Part shown: positions 15,135-22,552 of the stretch, in pieces
Numbering within the stretch: the first letter of the stretch is position 1
Layout of the letters: each line of letters starts with the position of its first letter
Origin: a virus
DNA length: 22,552 nt
Strand: one strand, 5' to 3'
Virus record (IMG/VR): IMGVR_UViG_3300022874_000051
Coordinates: 1-22,552 of that record
Position numbers and translations under genes: made by a program
The notes under the pieces: generated by a model
Databases searched by the model: none
The model's input: only the letters and a program-made list of their open reading frames with translations
Told to the model about the DNA's origin: nothing

Positions 15135-16013
15135 ATGGTATTGATACTAGATGATTACGATAAGAATAATATATTAAATCTTACTGGATATACTTCAGGT
15201 GTTCAGCTAGTGCGTAATCTTATTATATTTGATAGCAACACAAGCACTGATGGTTCATTTACATTTTATGTAGAACCGTATGCTACTTCTTTTTCTTTCG
15301 CCATATTTGTTGGTTCTACTGGTTATATGTTTCCAAATAATACTACTCTAAAGGGGTTGGTTATTGCTGTTCATGCTACTACTGCTTTAAGAGAAGACGG
15401 TATAGACATGGAACTATTACAAGACATAACTCTAGAGGGAACTGAATACGCAGAGGTTGTGAGGATTACGTGTGATTATCTTACTGATTATAAAACAATA
15501 GCATGTGAAGTTAATGAGGGTACTGGGTATACTTTTGCTGGTCAGTCGGTGAGGTATTCACAAACAGGTGGTGACTTCTATAGAACATACTTTACTCTAT
15601 TACCTGATGGAGATAATTCAGGGATACTAGCAAGGGACTACACATCTATATTAAATTACGGTTCTAAGATATATTCTTTAGAGAACTATGAAATGCTTAC
15701 CAGTCCTGATGAAAAACAAGCTACATTAGACAATAAACTAGCAGAATTAAAAGATCCAAAGGCAAGGTGTTACTTAGACATACCTTTTGATTATACAGAA
15801 ACAAGTCAAGTAACTCTTTTAGACGAGGTTGAAGTCAGATTGCAGTTACAGAATGTTGGACAATTTGGTAGGTTTAAGGAGGGTGGTCATTATAAGTCTT
15901 GGGATGAGGGTGAAATATATAGATATAAATCATTCTATATTATAGGGATTGACCATGCGCAAGACGGAACCACAACTAGATTGCGATTGATAGAAAAAAT
16001 TAAGGAGGTATAA
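15135..16013 (+). CDS. Baseplate hub, C-terminal part
   Basis: This 292-residue protein looks like the missing C-terminal half of the hub encoded at 13243. The first 35 residues (DDYDKNNILNLTGYTSGVQLVRNLIIF) resemble the strand after the first hub domain in intact homologues, where a Y-d-v-N-v-v pattern follows. Residues about 185-292 contain NYGSKIYSLENYEML, EKQATLDNKLAELKDPKARC, LDIPFD, a TLLDEVEVRLQL strand, and FYIIGIDHAQDGTTTRLRLIE, the usual end of gp27/gpJ-like hub proteins. AAGGAGA precedes the ATG at good spacing, so it is translated on its own. The middle part (about 40-180) is beta-rich and unassigned. Confidence 0.55.
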   Translation: MVLILDDYDKNNILNLTGYTSGVQLVRNLIIFDSNTSTDGSFTFYVEPYATSFSFAIFVGSTGYMFPNNTTLKGLVIAVHATTALREDGIDMELLQDITLEGTEYAEVVRITCDYLTDYKTIACEVNEGTGYTFAGQSVRYSQTGGDFYRTYFTLLPDGDNSGILARDYTSILNYGSKIYSLENYEMLTSPDEKQATLDNKLAELKDPKARCYLDIPFDYTETSQVTLLDEVEVRLQLQNVGQFGRFKEGGHYKSWDEGEIYRYKSFYIIGIDHAQDGTTTRLRLIEKIKEV

Positions 16014-16014
16014 C

Positions 16015-16428
16015 ATGGCACAAATGCATTCAACGGTTATTTCGGCCAACAGTGAGGTAATAGGAAGAAGAATAGATGAGAACTTTGGTTTAAGTACATC
16101 GATAACACCTTCTTTAACACTATCAACTTCAGGCATAGCAGCATTAAACGGTATTACAAGAACAGGAAACATGTACGTAATAAATAGTACAGCTACAACT
16201 ACTCTGTATGGTTTTACAGGAGGTTGTATAGGACAGAGTATAATTATTAAGTCATCAACAGGAGCTACAGTTAATATACATAATAGTACTGGTGCTACAG
16301 GCAACAATATTAAATGGGCATTAGCTACAGGAGTTTTTGTAATTGATAATGTATACGAGAACGCTACGCTTTTGAAGGTTAGTACAGGTACTTATGCTTG
16401 GACAATGACTAGTAGCGTATCTACGTAA
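16015..16428 (+). CDS. Short tail fibre-like protein
   Basis: This 137-residue protein is Thr- and Ser-rich and has the short strand-turn repeats of fibre tips (IAALNGITRTGNMYVINST, TTTLYGFTGGCIGQSIIIKS, NNIKWALATGVFVIDN, ENATLLKVSTGTYAWTM). The N-terminal MAQMHSTVISANSEVI is probably the anchoring segment. AAGGAGGT at 16002-16009 precedes the ATG. Similar modules end many phage fibres with a G-x-I-x-I/L-x-W pattern. Which ligand is bound, if any, cannot be said. Confidence 0.5.
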   Translation: MAQMHSTVISANSEVIGRRIDENFGLSTSITPSLTLSTSGIAALNGITRTGNMYVINSTATTTLYGFTGGCIGQSIIIKSSTGATVNIHNSTGATGNNIKWALATGVFVIDNVYENATLLKVSTGTYAWTMTSSVST

Positions 16429-16440
16429 GGAGGAGATAGA

Positions 16441-16959
16441 ATGGCAACACTAAGTGAAATAAGAGCATCTGATCCGGACAACACCTTAACTGGTGCTGAG
16501 ATACTATTAGAAGATAAAGTATCGGGTGGGGCAACAAAAGCACCTATATTAGGTAACTCCTCATTAGGGGCTAGTGGTAGTAGTATAGCTGCGTACGTTA
16601 AGAATTATTTAGAAAAGACAGGGATAATATATCCACCAACAGTATTAACAATAACTTCCAGTGCTACACCTACAATAGATGTAGAGCTATATAATTCAGT
16701 AACCATAACAGCTTTAGCTACAGCTATAACTAGTATGGATTCTGGTTATTCTGGTACTGCTTCTGATTTTGATAGGTTAACGATAAGGATAAAAGATAAC
16801 GGTACTTTAAGAGCGATAACTTGGGGTACTACTAATTGGGAATCTGCGGGAGTTCCGCTACCCACTACAACAACAGCGGGTAAGCTTATGACTATAGGAT
16901 TTATATATAATGATGATACAAGTAAATGGGGCTGCGTAGCCTTTGCAGAGGAAATCTAA
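16441..16959 (+). CDS. Tail fibre protein with common C-terminal beta domain
   Basis: This 172-residue protein begins with a flexible N-terminal segment (ATLSEIRASDPDNTLTGAEI) and carries, from about residue 68 to the end, a domain I recognise by pattern in many phage fibres: a start near LTITSSATPTIDVELYNSVT, then ALATAITSM, FDRLTIRIKDNGTLRAITWG, PTTTTAGKLMTIGFIYND and SKWGCVAFAEE. AAGGAGGAG precedes the ATG. The stop abuts the glycine-rich adhesin gene. The domain is structural or receptor-facing; its ligand is unknown. Confidence 0.6.
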   Translation: MATLSEIRASDPDNTLTGAEILLEDKVSGGATKAPILGNSSLGASGSSIAAYVKNYLEKTGIIYPPTVLTITSSATPTIDVELYNSVTITALATAITSMDSGYSGTASDFDRLTIRIKDNGTLRAITWGTTNWESAGVPLPTTTTAGKLMTIGFIYNDDTSKWGCVAFAEEI

Positions 16960-18324
16960 ATGTTAAATTGTGAAGTATTAGTAGTAGCAGCAGCTGGAGG
17001 AGGCGGACACAGGGTAGGTGGTGGTGGAGCTGCTGGTGGCTACGAAACTGATACTGATATGGATTTAGCAGTAGGCGTATATGATGTAACTGTAGGAGAC
17101 GGTGGAGAAGGTGCTACTTCTGCGGGTGCAGCTGAAAACGGTGAAGATTCAGTTTTTAATACAATAACTTCTAAAGGGGGTGGCTTTGGTGGTTCATGGG
17201 GTGAAGACGGAGGAGACGGAGCATCTGGTGGAGGAGCTCCATCATATATTGGTAACCCAGGGGAAGCTGTGGCTGATCAAGGAAACGATGGAGGAACAGG
17301 TGGCGGATACATTCCTGGAGCTACAGTTCATGAGGGCGCAGGCGGAGGAGGAGCATCCGATGGAGTAGGAGAAGACTTTGTAGAAGATGGTGGTATTTAC
17401 TATGCTGGTAGTGGTGGACCTGGAAAACTTAATGCTATCTCTGGTACTCCAAAAAGGTATGCTGCTGGAGGAGGAGCTGGTGCAGGAATAGATACAACTA
17501 GAGGAAACGGTGGATCAAGTATCGGTGGAAACGGTGGATATAATAACGTTTCTTATGTTGATGGAGGAGACGGTGATGACAACACAGGAGCTGGAGCCGG
17601 AGGAGGTGGATACTATGTATTTGCTTCTACTAGTGGAGATGGTGGAAAAGGCGGGTCTGGTATAGTTATAATAAGATATGTTACTGGTGGATACAAAGTA
17701 ATTGGTGGAACAATAACAACTAATGAGGGAACGGAACAGACAGAAACAAAAACAACAACTTTGCATGCTTTAAATGGGTGGTTGTTTGTAAACACTATTA
17801 ATGGAACTACCATGACAGGTAGTGAAATAGGAACAATGTGGGATGGAATTTTTGGGGCACCAGTAACTGCTATGCAGTATTGGAACCCAACAACTCAGGC
17901 GTATGTTACTACTAATGTAGATACGCATACGTTTAGTGCTGGTGATGGGTATTGGATTCAGTCTAATAAGTCCGGTTCTTATCAGATTCCTTGTACTCAG
18001 TACTTGGGAGGTTCGTTTAGTTTGGTTACTGGTGATAATGAAATCGGATTACCAGTAGGTGTTTCTTACACACTAGGAGAGATTAAAGATGAGATAGGAG
18101 CTATAGCTACAAACGCTCAAATTTATGATGTCTATTATGGTAGTGGGTGGCAAAGTAATGACGCATGGAATACACAAGATAGTTGCTATGGGATTAAGAT
18201 AACAATGTCAGAGGATTATACATGGACACCGAAAAAATTGGTGGCACCCCACGAAACAATACATACGTTTACTGAAAGCGGAACGCTGCAGGTAATTAAT
18301 TCGAATTTGTTGTTTACAATATAG
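16960..18324 (+). CDS. Glycine-rich adhesin-type fibre protein
   Basis: This 454-residue protein has two parts. Residues about 1-240 are glycine-rich with poly-Gly clusters separated by short loops (LVVAAAGGGG, GGGGAAGGYETD, GGGFGGSW, GAGGGGY) and end in GGSGIVIIRY, a hallmark of glycine-rich phage fibre domains that fold as layered polyglycine type II helices in some adhesins. Residues about 265-454 contain two related GW/W-rich segments (NGWLFVNTINGTTMTGSEIG, AMQYWNPTTQAYV, AGDGYWIQSN, then GDNEIGLPVGVSYTLGE and DVYYGSGWQSND). The start is the ATG one base after the previous stop, with a weak GAGGA site upstream. It likely contacts the host surface. Loops between glycine runs would be variable in relatives. 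Confidence 0.65.
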   Translation: MLNCEVLVVAAAGGGGHRVGGGGAAGGYETDTDMDLAVGVYDVTVGDGGEGATSAGAAENGEDSVFNTITSKGGGFGGSWGEDGGDGASGGGAPSYIGNPGEAVADQGNDGGTGGGYIPGATVHEGAGGGGASDGVGEDFVEDGGIYYAGSGGPGKLNAISGTPKRYAAGGGAGAGIDTTRGNGGSSIGGNGGYNNVSYVDGGDGDDNTGAGAGGGGYYVFASTSGDGGKGGSGIVIIRYVTGGYKVIGGTITTNEGTEQTETKTTTLHALNGWLFVNTINGTTMTGSEIGTMWDGIFGAPVTAMQYWNPTTQAYVTTNVDTHTFSAGDGYWIQSNKSGSYQIPCTQYLGGSFSLVTGDNEIGLPVGVSYTLGEIKDEIGAIATNAQIYDVYYGSGWQSNDAWNTQDSCYGIKITMSEDYTWTPKKLVAPHETIHTFTESGTLQVINSNLLFTI

Positions 18325-18337
18325 AGGAGGATAAAAG

Positions 18338-18598
18338 ATGTCTGAGAAAGTAAAGAACTTTGTAAGCACGGATTGGGTTAAGAACGTTATATTTTTAGTA
18401 GGGGTTATATTTGCATGTGGAGTTTTATGGAGTAATTTAAATGGTACTATGGAACAAGTAAGGATAAACCATATTACAATCGATACTAAAGTAGCTTATG
18501 AGGACTATCGTGCCCACATAGAGGAAACATGTGGAAGGTTTGTGAGGATAGAAAAGAAGTTAGATGATATATTGTTTTTATTATTGAAGAAGAAATAG
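18338..18598 (+). CDS. One-TM membrane protein with C-terminal coiled coil, holin/spanin-like
   Basis: This 86-residue protein has one clear membrane segment at residues about 14-32 (VKNVIFLVGVIFACGVLW), preceded by a short charged N-terminus and followed by a helix with a heptad-like pattern (VAYEDYRAHIEETCGRFVRIEKKLDDILFLLLKKK). It has no signal peptide cleavage site. AGGAGG precedes the ATG. The next gene, 9 bases later, is a peptidase, so a lysis accessory (holin, or membrane anchor) is the natural guess. Small phage proteins of similar layout are often annotated as holin or hemolysin XhlA-like, although XhlA has its membrane segment at the other end. Confidence 0.5.
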   Translation: MSEKVKNFVSTDWVKNVIFLVGVIFACGVLWSNLNGTMEQVRINHITIDTKVAYEDYRAHIEETCGRFVRIEKKLDDILFLLLKKK

Positions 18599-18607
18599 GA
18601 GTAACAG

Positions 18608-19117
18608 ATGTACGGAAATAGATTTACGCCAAATGGTTTCGGAATTAAAGAGCTAGTAGACAAGGAAACTTATTCCTTACTAGGCAAAGAGGCGTGGAAA
18701 CTTCTGGACATAAGACTCATTATGACCTTAGATAATCTTAAAAGAGAGACTGGTTGGACCATTATCGCTAACACTTGGAGCTTTAAATCAACAGGAAGCC
18801 CTTTGTTTAGTCAAAGAGGATACAGGAGTAAGCGAAGTGGCACAGGAGCCAAGGGTGGAGCACACTATTTGGGGATGGCCATAGATTTTGATGCATATAG
18901 GGCTGGAAAAAGAATTGAACCCTCTGATGTACGTAAATATATTTTAGATAACATAAATAAGTTTTGCTATGTTAGATGTTTAGAAACTGACATAAACTGG
19001 GTACACTTAGATGTAATGGGATGGGAAGACCATCCAAAGAGAAGCGCGGTAACTGATAACAAAATATTGCTATGGAGTCCTAAAACAGGAAGCAAATTAA
19101 TAGAAAGGAAAGTATAA
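18608..19117 (+). CDS. M15 family zinc peptidase, probable endolysin
   Basis: This 169-residue protein carries the metal-binding pattern of M15 peptidases (VanY/DD-carboxypeptidase or L-Ala-D-Glu endopeptidase type). His86 and Asp93 lie in GGAHYLGMAIDFD (H-x6-D), preceded by SQRGYRSKRSGTGAKG, and His133 is in INWVHLDV. The general base would be an acidic residue just before it (Glu126 or Asp128 are candidates). The enzyme would cleave peptide stems in peptidoglycan, either for lysis or for DNA entry if virion-bound. There is no cell-wall-binding domain or signal peptide. GGAG is in the gap before the ATG. Its position within the fibre gene run leaves open a virion-associated role. Confidence 0.75.
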   Translation: MYGNRFTPNGFGIKELVDKETYSLLGKEAWKLLDIRLIMTLDNLKRETGWTIIANTWSFKSTGSPLFSQRGYRSKRSGTGAKGGAHYLGMAIDFDAYRAGKRIEPSDVRKYILDNINKFCYVRCLETDINWVHLDVMGWEDHPKRSAVTDNKILLWSPKTGSKLIERKV

Positions 19118-19467
19118 TGACACCAGAATATAATATAACAATAAAACAAAACTCTGATTTTAACGATATTACAATCACGCCTAAGGAAGACGATGGTTCA
19201 GTTGTAGATCTATCTGGATACACTGCTAAGATGCAAGTTAGAAATAGAATAGATGGTACGGAGTTGGATAGTTTAACTACTGAGAACGATAGAATAACTA
19301 TATTAGAAGTAGACGATTTTTGGGATGTTACATTAAAGTTTCCAGCTGTTACTAGTTTAGCTTATGAGTTCACTAGTGGAGTGTACGATTTAATTCTGGT
19401 ATCCAGTAGTCTAAACGATATTTATATACGCGGTTCATTTAATGTTCAGGAAGGGGTTACACTATGA
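19117..19467 (+). CDS. BppU-like small tail/baseplate protein
   Basis: This 116-residue protein is beta-rich. The start YNITIKQNSDFNDITITPK, then VDLSGYTAKMQVRNRIDGTE, a strand WDVTLKFPAVTSLAY, and GVYDLILVSSSLNDIYIRGS followed by a VQEGVTL end match the pattern of small tail proteins related to the BppU N-terminal domain (I-x-G-x-x-f, DLsGy-a-mqvR, Y-YdL, l-GsF-v---vT). It overlaps both neighbours by one and four bases (ATG on the peptidase stop; ATGA with the fibre gene), so it is translationally coupled to the fibre and may be its adaptor. Confidence 0.5.
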   Translation: MTPEYNITIKQNSDFNDITITPKEDDGSVVDLSGYTAKMQVRNRIDGTELDSLTTENDRITILEVDDFWDVTLKFPAVTSLAYEFTSGVYDLILVSSSLNDIYIRGSFNVQEGVTL

Positions 19468-22400
19468 TACTAACAGTAACTACATCAGCAAACTTATTAG
19501 ACATATGCACTAGTAGTCAGAGTAGGATACTCGAGATAAATAGAGGGATACAAGGACCTGCAGGAGCGGAGTACTGGACTAGGACAGGGACAACACTGAC
19601 ACCATCTACAGATGGTGACGATGTTATCGTTACTGGTACTTTTACTAGCCCTTTTATAGTGTCAAGTACTAACATATCAGCTGTTACTTTATCAGCAACT
19701 GATACAGTAGTGTTTCAAGATGGCCTTAGCATAGGTGGGTTTACATATAATTCTCAAGGCAAACCTGTCGCTGACTCATCTTATGCACAAATTGATATAG
19801 GCGGTGCTTTTAGCAGTGATTTTCCAGGTGGTATTTATGACCATACTGTAATTACTCCAACTTCTTTAGTAGCTTCAGCTTATGGAGTGTATGTTGATAA
19901 CGCATTAAACACAACTTCTGGTGATATCACAAACTATTATGGTATTAAAGTAGCAGATGTTACCAACGTTGGTGGTACTACAACAAATGTTTATGGATTA
20001 TATCTAGCCGCACAAACTGTAGGAACTAATAACTACGCTATGTATGCTGGTGGAGAAGTAGTTATAGATGTAGCTGACATAGCTATTGAACTAGGAGACG
20101 CAATATACGGTGATTCTGATAGACTCAATCTAGATGGTAACGTAACAATATGGCGTGATGCAGGGTCAGAATATTGGATAAACCTTAATGCTGGGTCTAC
20201 TCCTGGTATTCTATCTGGATGTGAGGTTAATACTGAAACTATGGGTGGAGGTTGGGATGACCTAACTGACATAGCTCTTAGAACATATACTACTAATTTG
20301 GACACAGCGTATGATGATGATATAGCTGGTAATATAGTAGGTGATGAAACTATAATCCGTGTTATTAGCACGGGTACTTATTATAAATTAGAGTTTACAG
20401 CATGGGGCTCTACTGCAGCAGGAACATATAAAGCTACAGCCTATGAAATAGAGACAACACCGTCTTCAGGAGATGCAATAAACTTTACAAACGGTGGAGT
20501 TATTAGTGTAGCTGGAACTAAAACGGTTGATATAGACACTGGCATAGTTAAAGTATTTGGTGATGTAGAGGCAGAGAACTTAATTTCTGGTGGTGACATA
20601 ACAGGTGGTGGTGATGTAACAGGAGCTAACCTATCCGGTACTAACACAGGAGACCAAGACTTATCTGATGTATTCTATAAGTCAGTAGACACTACTGACG
20701 ACATTACTGACACAGCCACAAATAGGTTTACTGATGATACAGCCATAACTAGACTAGCTAATACTAGTGGTACTAACACTGGCGATCAAGACTTAGACCC
20801 ATACATGTTATTAGACCAGACAACTCCTCAGACTATAATTAATGGGGTGCCTATATTTGATTTAGGTGTGGAATTAAACGGAGCTTCTATATCCATTTCA
20901 TTCGGTTCTACTGCTACTAATTATGCTGGACATTCGGATGGGGGCGATAATTTAGCACCTATAGCATTCGGTTCCATAATGTTAGGATTAGCTGATGGTG
21001 GAACAGGTTTATACAACTATCCTTACCAAGCGTCTTATGATGGTACAGTAGATAATGTTGAATTTAATACAGAGTACATGGGTGGCGGTGGATGGACTGA
21101 CTTATCTAATATAGAATCTAGAACATACACAAGCGACTGGGTTACTGCTTACGGCACACAAGCGCTACCTGACCTTGTTGGGGATGAGACTGTAATACGC
21201 AGCACGGTAACAGGAACATATTATAAATTTTTATTTTCACAATGGATAACTGATCCTGGATATTATATGTTTCAAATTCAAACAAACGAAGTATTAACTT
21301 TGCCGTCATTAGGAACTGTTATAAATTTACCAAGTGGTGGAGTAATAGACGTTAACGATACCACTGCAATAACTGTAACATCAACTGGTGTTGTTGTTGC
21401 AGAGGATATAGAGGCTGATAACTTAAGTGGTACTAACACTGGAGATGTCACAGCTTCTTTACCTTTATCTATTACAGATTTTGTTGCTTCTTTAGGACAC
21501 AATACTGATAACTTAAAGATTACGTCTGACCAATTAAATACCATTCAAGATATAACAGAGACATCTACGCCATCATTTAACCAGATTACGTTGAACACTA
21601 ATGCTGTTGATAACTCAGACACACCTAGATGGGACCAAGTTCTTAGTCTTTTTGAGGGATTACACTGGAAAGAAGCAGTAATAGACTTTACAGACGCTCC
21701 TCCAGAAAGTCCAACAACAGGAGATAGATATATAGTTGGAACAGGGTCAGGAGCTTTCGCAGGAGAAGATGATAACTTTGCAGAATATAATGGTGCTACT
21801 TGGGATTTTGAAATAGTTGAAGAAGCTGATACTTGTTGGAACAAAACAGAAGATACTAATTTTACATTTAATGGAACTTCTTGGGTAGAATTAGGCTCAA
21901 CTGTAAGCCATAATAATACAACAGGCTTACAAGGAGGAACAAGTGCAGAATACTACCATTTAACATCAGCACAACATGCAATAGCAACACAAGCAGCTAC
22001 TACTGCTCTTAGTGGTTATTTGACTGATACTGATTGGGATACTTTTAATGAAAAAGCAGAAGCTAACCAAACAATGTATATAGGAACAACTGGTGTGGCG
22101 ATAAATAGAGCTTCATCAGCATTAACTTTAGCTGGATTGACTTTAACAACACCAGATTTGGGAACTCCAACGACACTAATTGGAACTAATATAACTGGAA
22201 CAGGGGCTAGTTTTACTGCTGGAAATGTAACTACTAATGCTAATCTAACTGGAGTAATAACTTCTGTGGGTAATGCTACATCTATTGCTTCACAAACAGG
22301 AACTGGCACAAAATTTGTAGTTGATACAAGCCCAACTTTAGTTACTCCAGAGATAGGAGTTGCTACTGGAACAAGTTTAGATTTAAGTAGTGATTTAACT

Positions 22401-22552
22401 CTTACTAATACTACTAACGCTGATTTAAATGGTATTATTTATAAAGGTGCAACTCCTTTTATGCATAACTTTAATTATGGAGATAATGGGACGGTTACTA
22501 CTGTTGGATATAATACTTTTGTAGGAGGTGCTGGTAATTTAACTATGGGTTC
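19464..22552 (+). CDS. Giant tail fibre protein (3' partial)
   Basis: From the ATG in the ATGA overlap this frame is open to the window edge with no stop, at least 1029 codons. AAGG near 19451 gives a modest ribosome binding site. The N-terminus is a short anchor followed by GIQGPAGAEYW and a VIVTGTF strand. Then come fibre modules: NYYGIKVADV and NVYGLYLAAQTVGTNNYAMY (repeated YG-Y pattern), two copies of a 120-residue domain (20226-20582 and 21060-21425), three SGTNTGD motifs, a DUF2793-like domain at about residues 734-810 (WKEAVIDFTDAPPESPTTGD, WDFEIVEEAD), then HNNTTGLQGGTSAEYYHLTS and GTNITGTGASFTAGNV. The last visible stretch (NTFVGGAGNLTMGS) may begin repeats like those seen before fibre tips. 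It likely binds the host receptor; the C-terminal tip or any chaperone domain lies outside. Confidence 0.8.
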   Translation, partial: MILTVTTSANLLDICTSSQSRILEINRGIQGPAGAEYWTRTGTTLTPSTDGDDVIVTGTFTSPFIVSSTNISAVTLSATDTVVFQDGLSIGGFTYNSQGKPVADSSYAQIDIGGAFSSDFPGGIYDHTVITPTSLVASAYGVYVDNALNTTSGDITNYYGIKVADVTNVGGTTTNVYGLYLAAQTVGTNNYAMYAGGEVVIDVADIAIELGDAIYGDSDRLNLDGNVTIWRDAGSEYWINLNAGSTPGILSGCEVNTETMGGGWDDLTDIALRTYTTNLDTAYDDDIAGNIVGDETIIRVISTGTYYKLEFTAWGSTAAGTYKATAYEIETTPSSGDAINFTNGGVISVAGTKTVDIDTGIVKVFGDVEAENLISGGDITGGGDVTGANLSGTNTGDQDLSDVFYKSVDTTDDITDTATNRFTDDTAITRLANTSGTNTGDQDLDPYMLLDQTTPQTIINGVPIFDLGVELNGASISISFGSTATNYAGHSDGGDNLAPIAFGSIMLGLADGGTGLYNYPYQASYDGTVDNVEFNTEYMGGGGWTDLSNIESRTYTSDWVTAYGTQALPDLVGDETVIRSTVTGTYYKFLFSQWITDPGYYMFQIQTNEVLTLPSLGTVINLPSGGVIDVNDTTAITVTSTGVVVAEDIEADNLSGTNTGDVTASLPLSITDFVASLGHNTDNLKITSDQLNTIQDITETSTPSFNQITLNTNAVDNSDTPRWDQVLSLFEGLHWKEAVIDFTDAPPESPTTGDRYIVGTGSGAFAGEDDNFAEYNGATWDFEIVEEADTCWNKTEDTNFTFNGTSWVELGSTVSHNNTTGLQGGTSAEYYHLTSAQHAIATQAATTALSGYLTDTDWDTFNEKAEANQTMYIGTTGVAINRASSALTLAGLTLTTPDLGTPTTLIGTNITGTGASFTAGNVTTNANLTGVITSVGNATSIASQTGTGTKFVVDTSPTLVTPEIGVATGTSLDLSSDLTLTNTTNADLNGIIYKGATPFMHNFNYGDNGTVTTVGYNTFVGGAGNLTMG
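20226..20582 (+). repeat. Fibre domain duplication, copy 1
   Basis: This 357-base coding segment (about 119 residues) begins VNTETMGGGWDDLTDIALRT and contains GDETIIRVISTGTYYKLEF, then GDAINFTNGGVISVAGTKTV and ends DVEAENL. It pairs with 21060-21425 at matching order and spacing. Confidence 0.8.
21060..21425 (+). repeat. Fibre domain duplication, copy 2
   Basis: This 366-base segment (about 122 residues) begins EFNTEYMGGGGWTDLSNIES and contains GDETVIRSTVTGTYYKFLF, then GTVINLPSGGVIDVNDTTAI and ends DIEADNL. It is clearly related to copy 1 but diverged in sequence, so the duplication is not recent. Confidence 0.8.

Noticed and set aside
15930-16307. 125-codon minus-strand open frame
   Set aside because: It crosses two well-supported plus-strand genes with good ribosome binding sites; it has no recognisable domain and is a coding shadow.
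17180-17368. 62-codon plus-strand frame inside the glycine-rich gene
   Set aside because: Glycine-codon-rich DNA leaves other frames open by chance; there is no start signal.
20033-22309. Several minus-strand open frames opposite the giant fibre
   Set aside because: The plus strand is one uninterrupted frame through the whole region with clear fibre motifs; Thr/Val-rich reverse frames are expected from its codon use.
1-22552. Promoters and rho-independent terminators in gene gaps
   Set aside because: Gaps are about 20 bases or less, and no convincing -35/-10 pair or GC-rich hairpin followed by a T run was seen.
16960-22552. Diversity-generating retroelement target in the adhesin or fibre
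   Set aside because: No reverse transcriptase, template repeat or near-identical variable repeat is visible in the window; the two fibre copies are diverged domain duplicates.
1-22552. CRISPR arrays, tRNA genes, insertion sequences or attachment sites
   Set aside because: No regularly spaced direct repeats, cloverleaf-like stretches outside genes, transposase frames or integrase genes were found.

Overview
This window is the structural (late) module of a tailed double-stranded DNA phage or prophage. Every supportable gene is on the plus strand. Genes are packed with overlaps or gaps of about 20 bases or less, and nearly all have a strong AAGGAG-type ribosome binding site. The sequence is AT-rich by eye and Arg is mostly AGA. 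The strong Shine-Dalgarno signals, AT richness and use of ATG, GTG and TTG starts suit a phage of a low-GC bacterium, perhaps Bacillota, but the host cannot be fixed from this sequence. No integration, regulation or replication genes are visible, so lifestyle is unknown.

The order is canonical for a long, non-contractile tail (siphovirus-like). Packaging and head (1-6467): the C-terminal nuclease half of the large terminase subunit, cut by the window edge; a Mu gp29-like (DUF935-type) portal; a DUF5659-like small protein; a ClpP-type prohead protease whose C-terminal third is a probable scaffold with its own internal start; a probable decoration protein; the major capsid protein; a charged HeH-like protein; a Rossmann-like protein of a family common in phages but of unknown role; and a small Ser/Thr-rich beta protein. 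Connector and tail tube (6470-9257): a DUF1320-like head-tail adaptor, a virion morphogenesis (gpG-like) protein, a tail terminator-like protein, a 56-aa protein and the major tail protein. Tail assembly (9269-12364): a chaperone pair joined by a programmed -1 frameshift at A AAA AAC, then an 805-aa tape measure protein.

Tail tip and host recognition (12366-22552): a distal tail protein with an F5/8-type C (discoidin-like) domain; a baseplate hub that appears split into two separately translated genes, the first carrying a LamG-like lectin domain and the two separated by a 99-aa beta protein; two short fibre proteins; a glycine-rich adhesin; a one-TM membrane protein and an M15 zinc peptidase (probable lysis pair) placed among the fibre genes; a BppU-like tail protein; and a giant fibre of at least 1029 residues that runs off the right edge and contains an internal duplication.

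The genes form one assembly line: terminase and portal package DNA into a head built by protease, scaffold and capsid proteins; connectors join the head to a tail built from the tube protein on the tape measure with chaperone help; and the tip carries an unusually large number of carbohydrate-binding or adhesin-like modules. No stretch over 300 bases lacks a gene. I see no defence system, CRISPR array, tRNA or mobile element. The most notable points are the split, lectin-bearing hub, the in-frame nested scaffold and the frameshift site.
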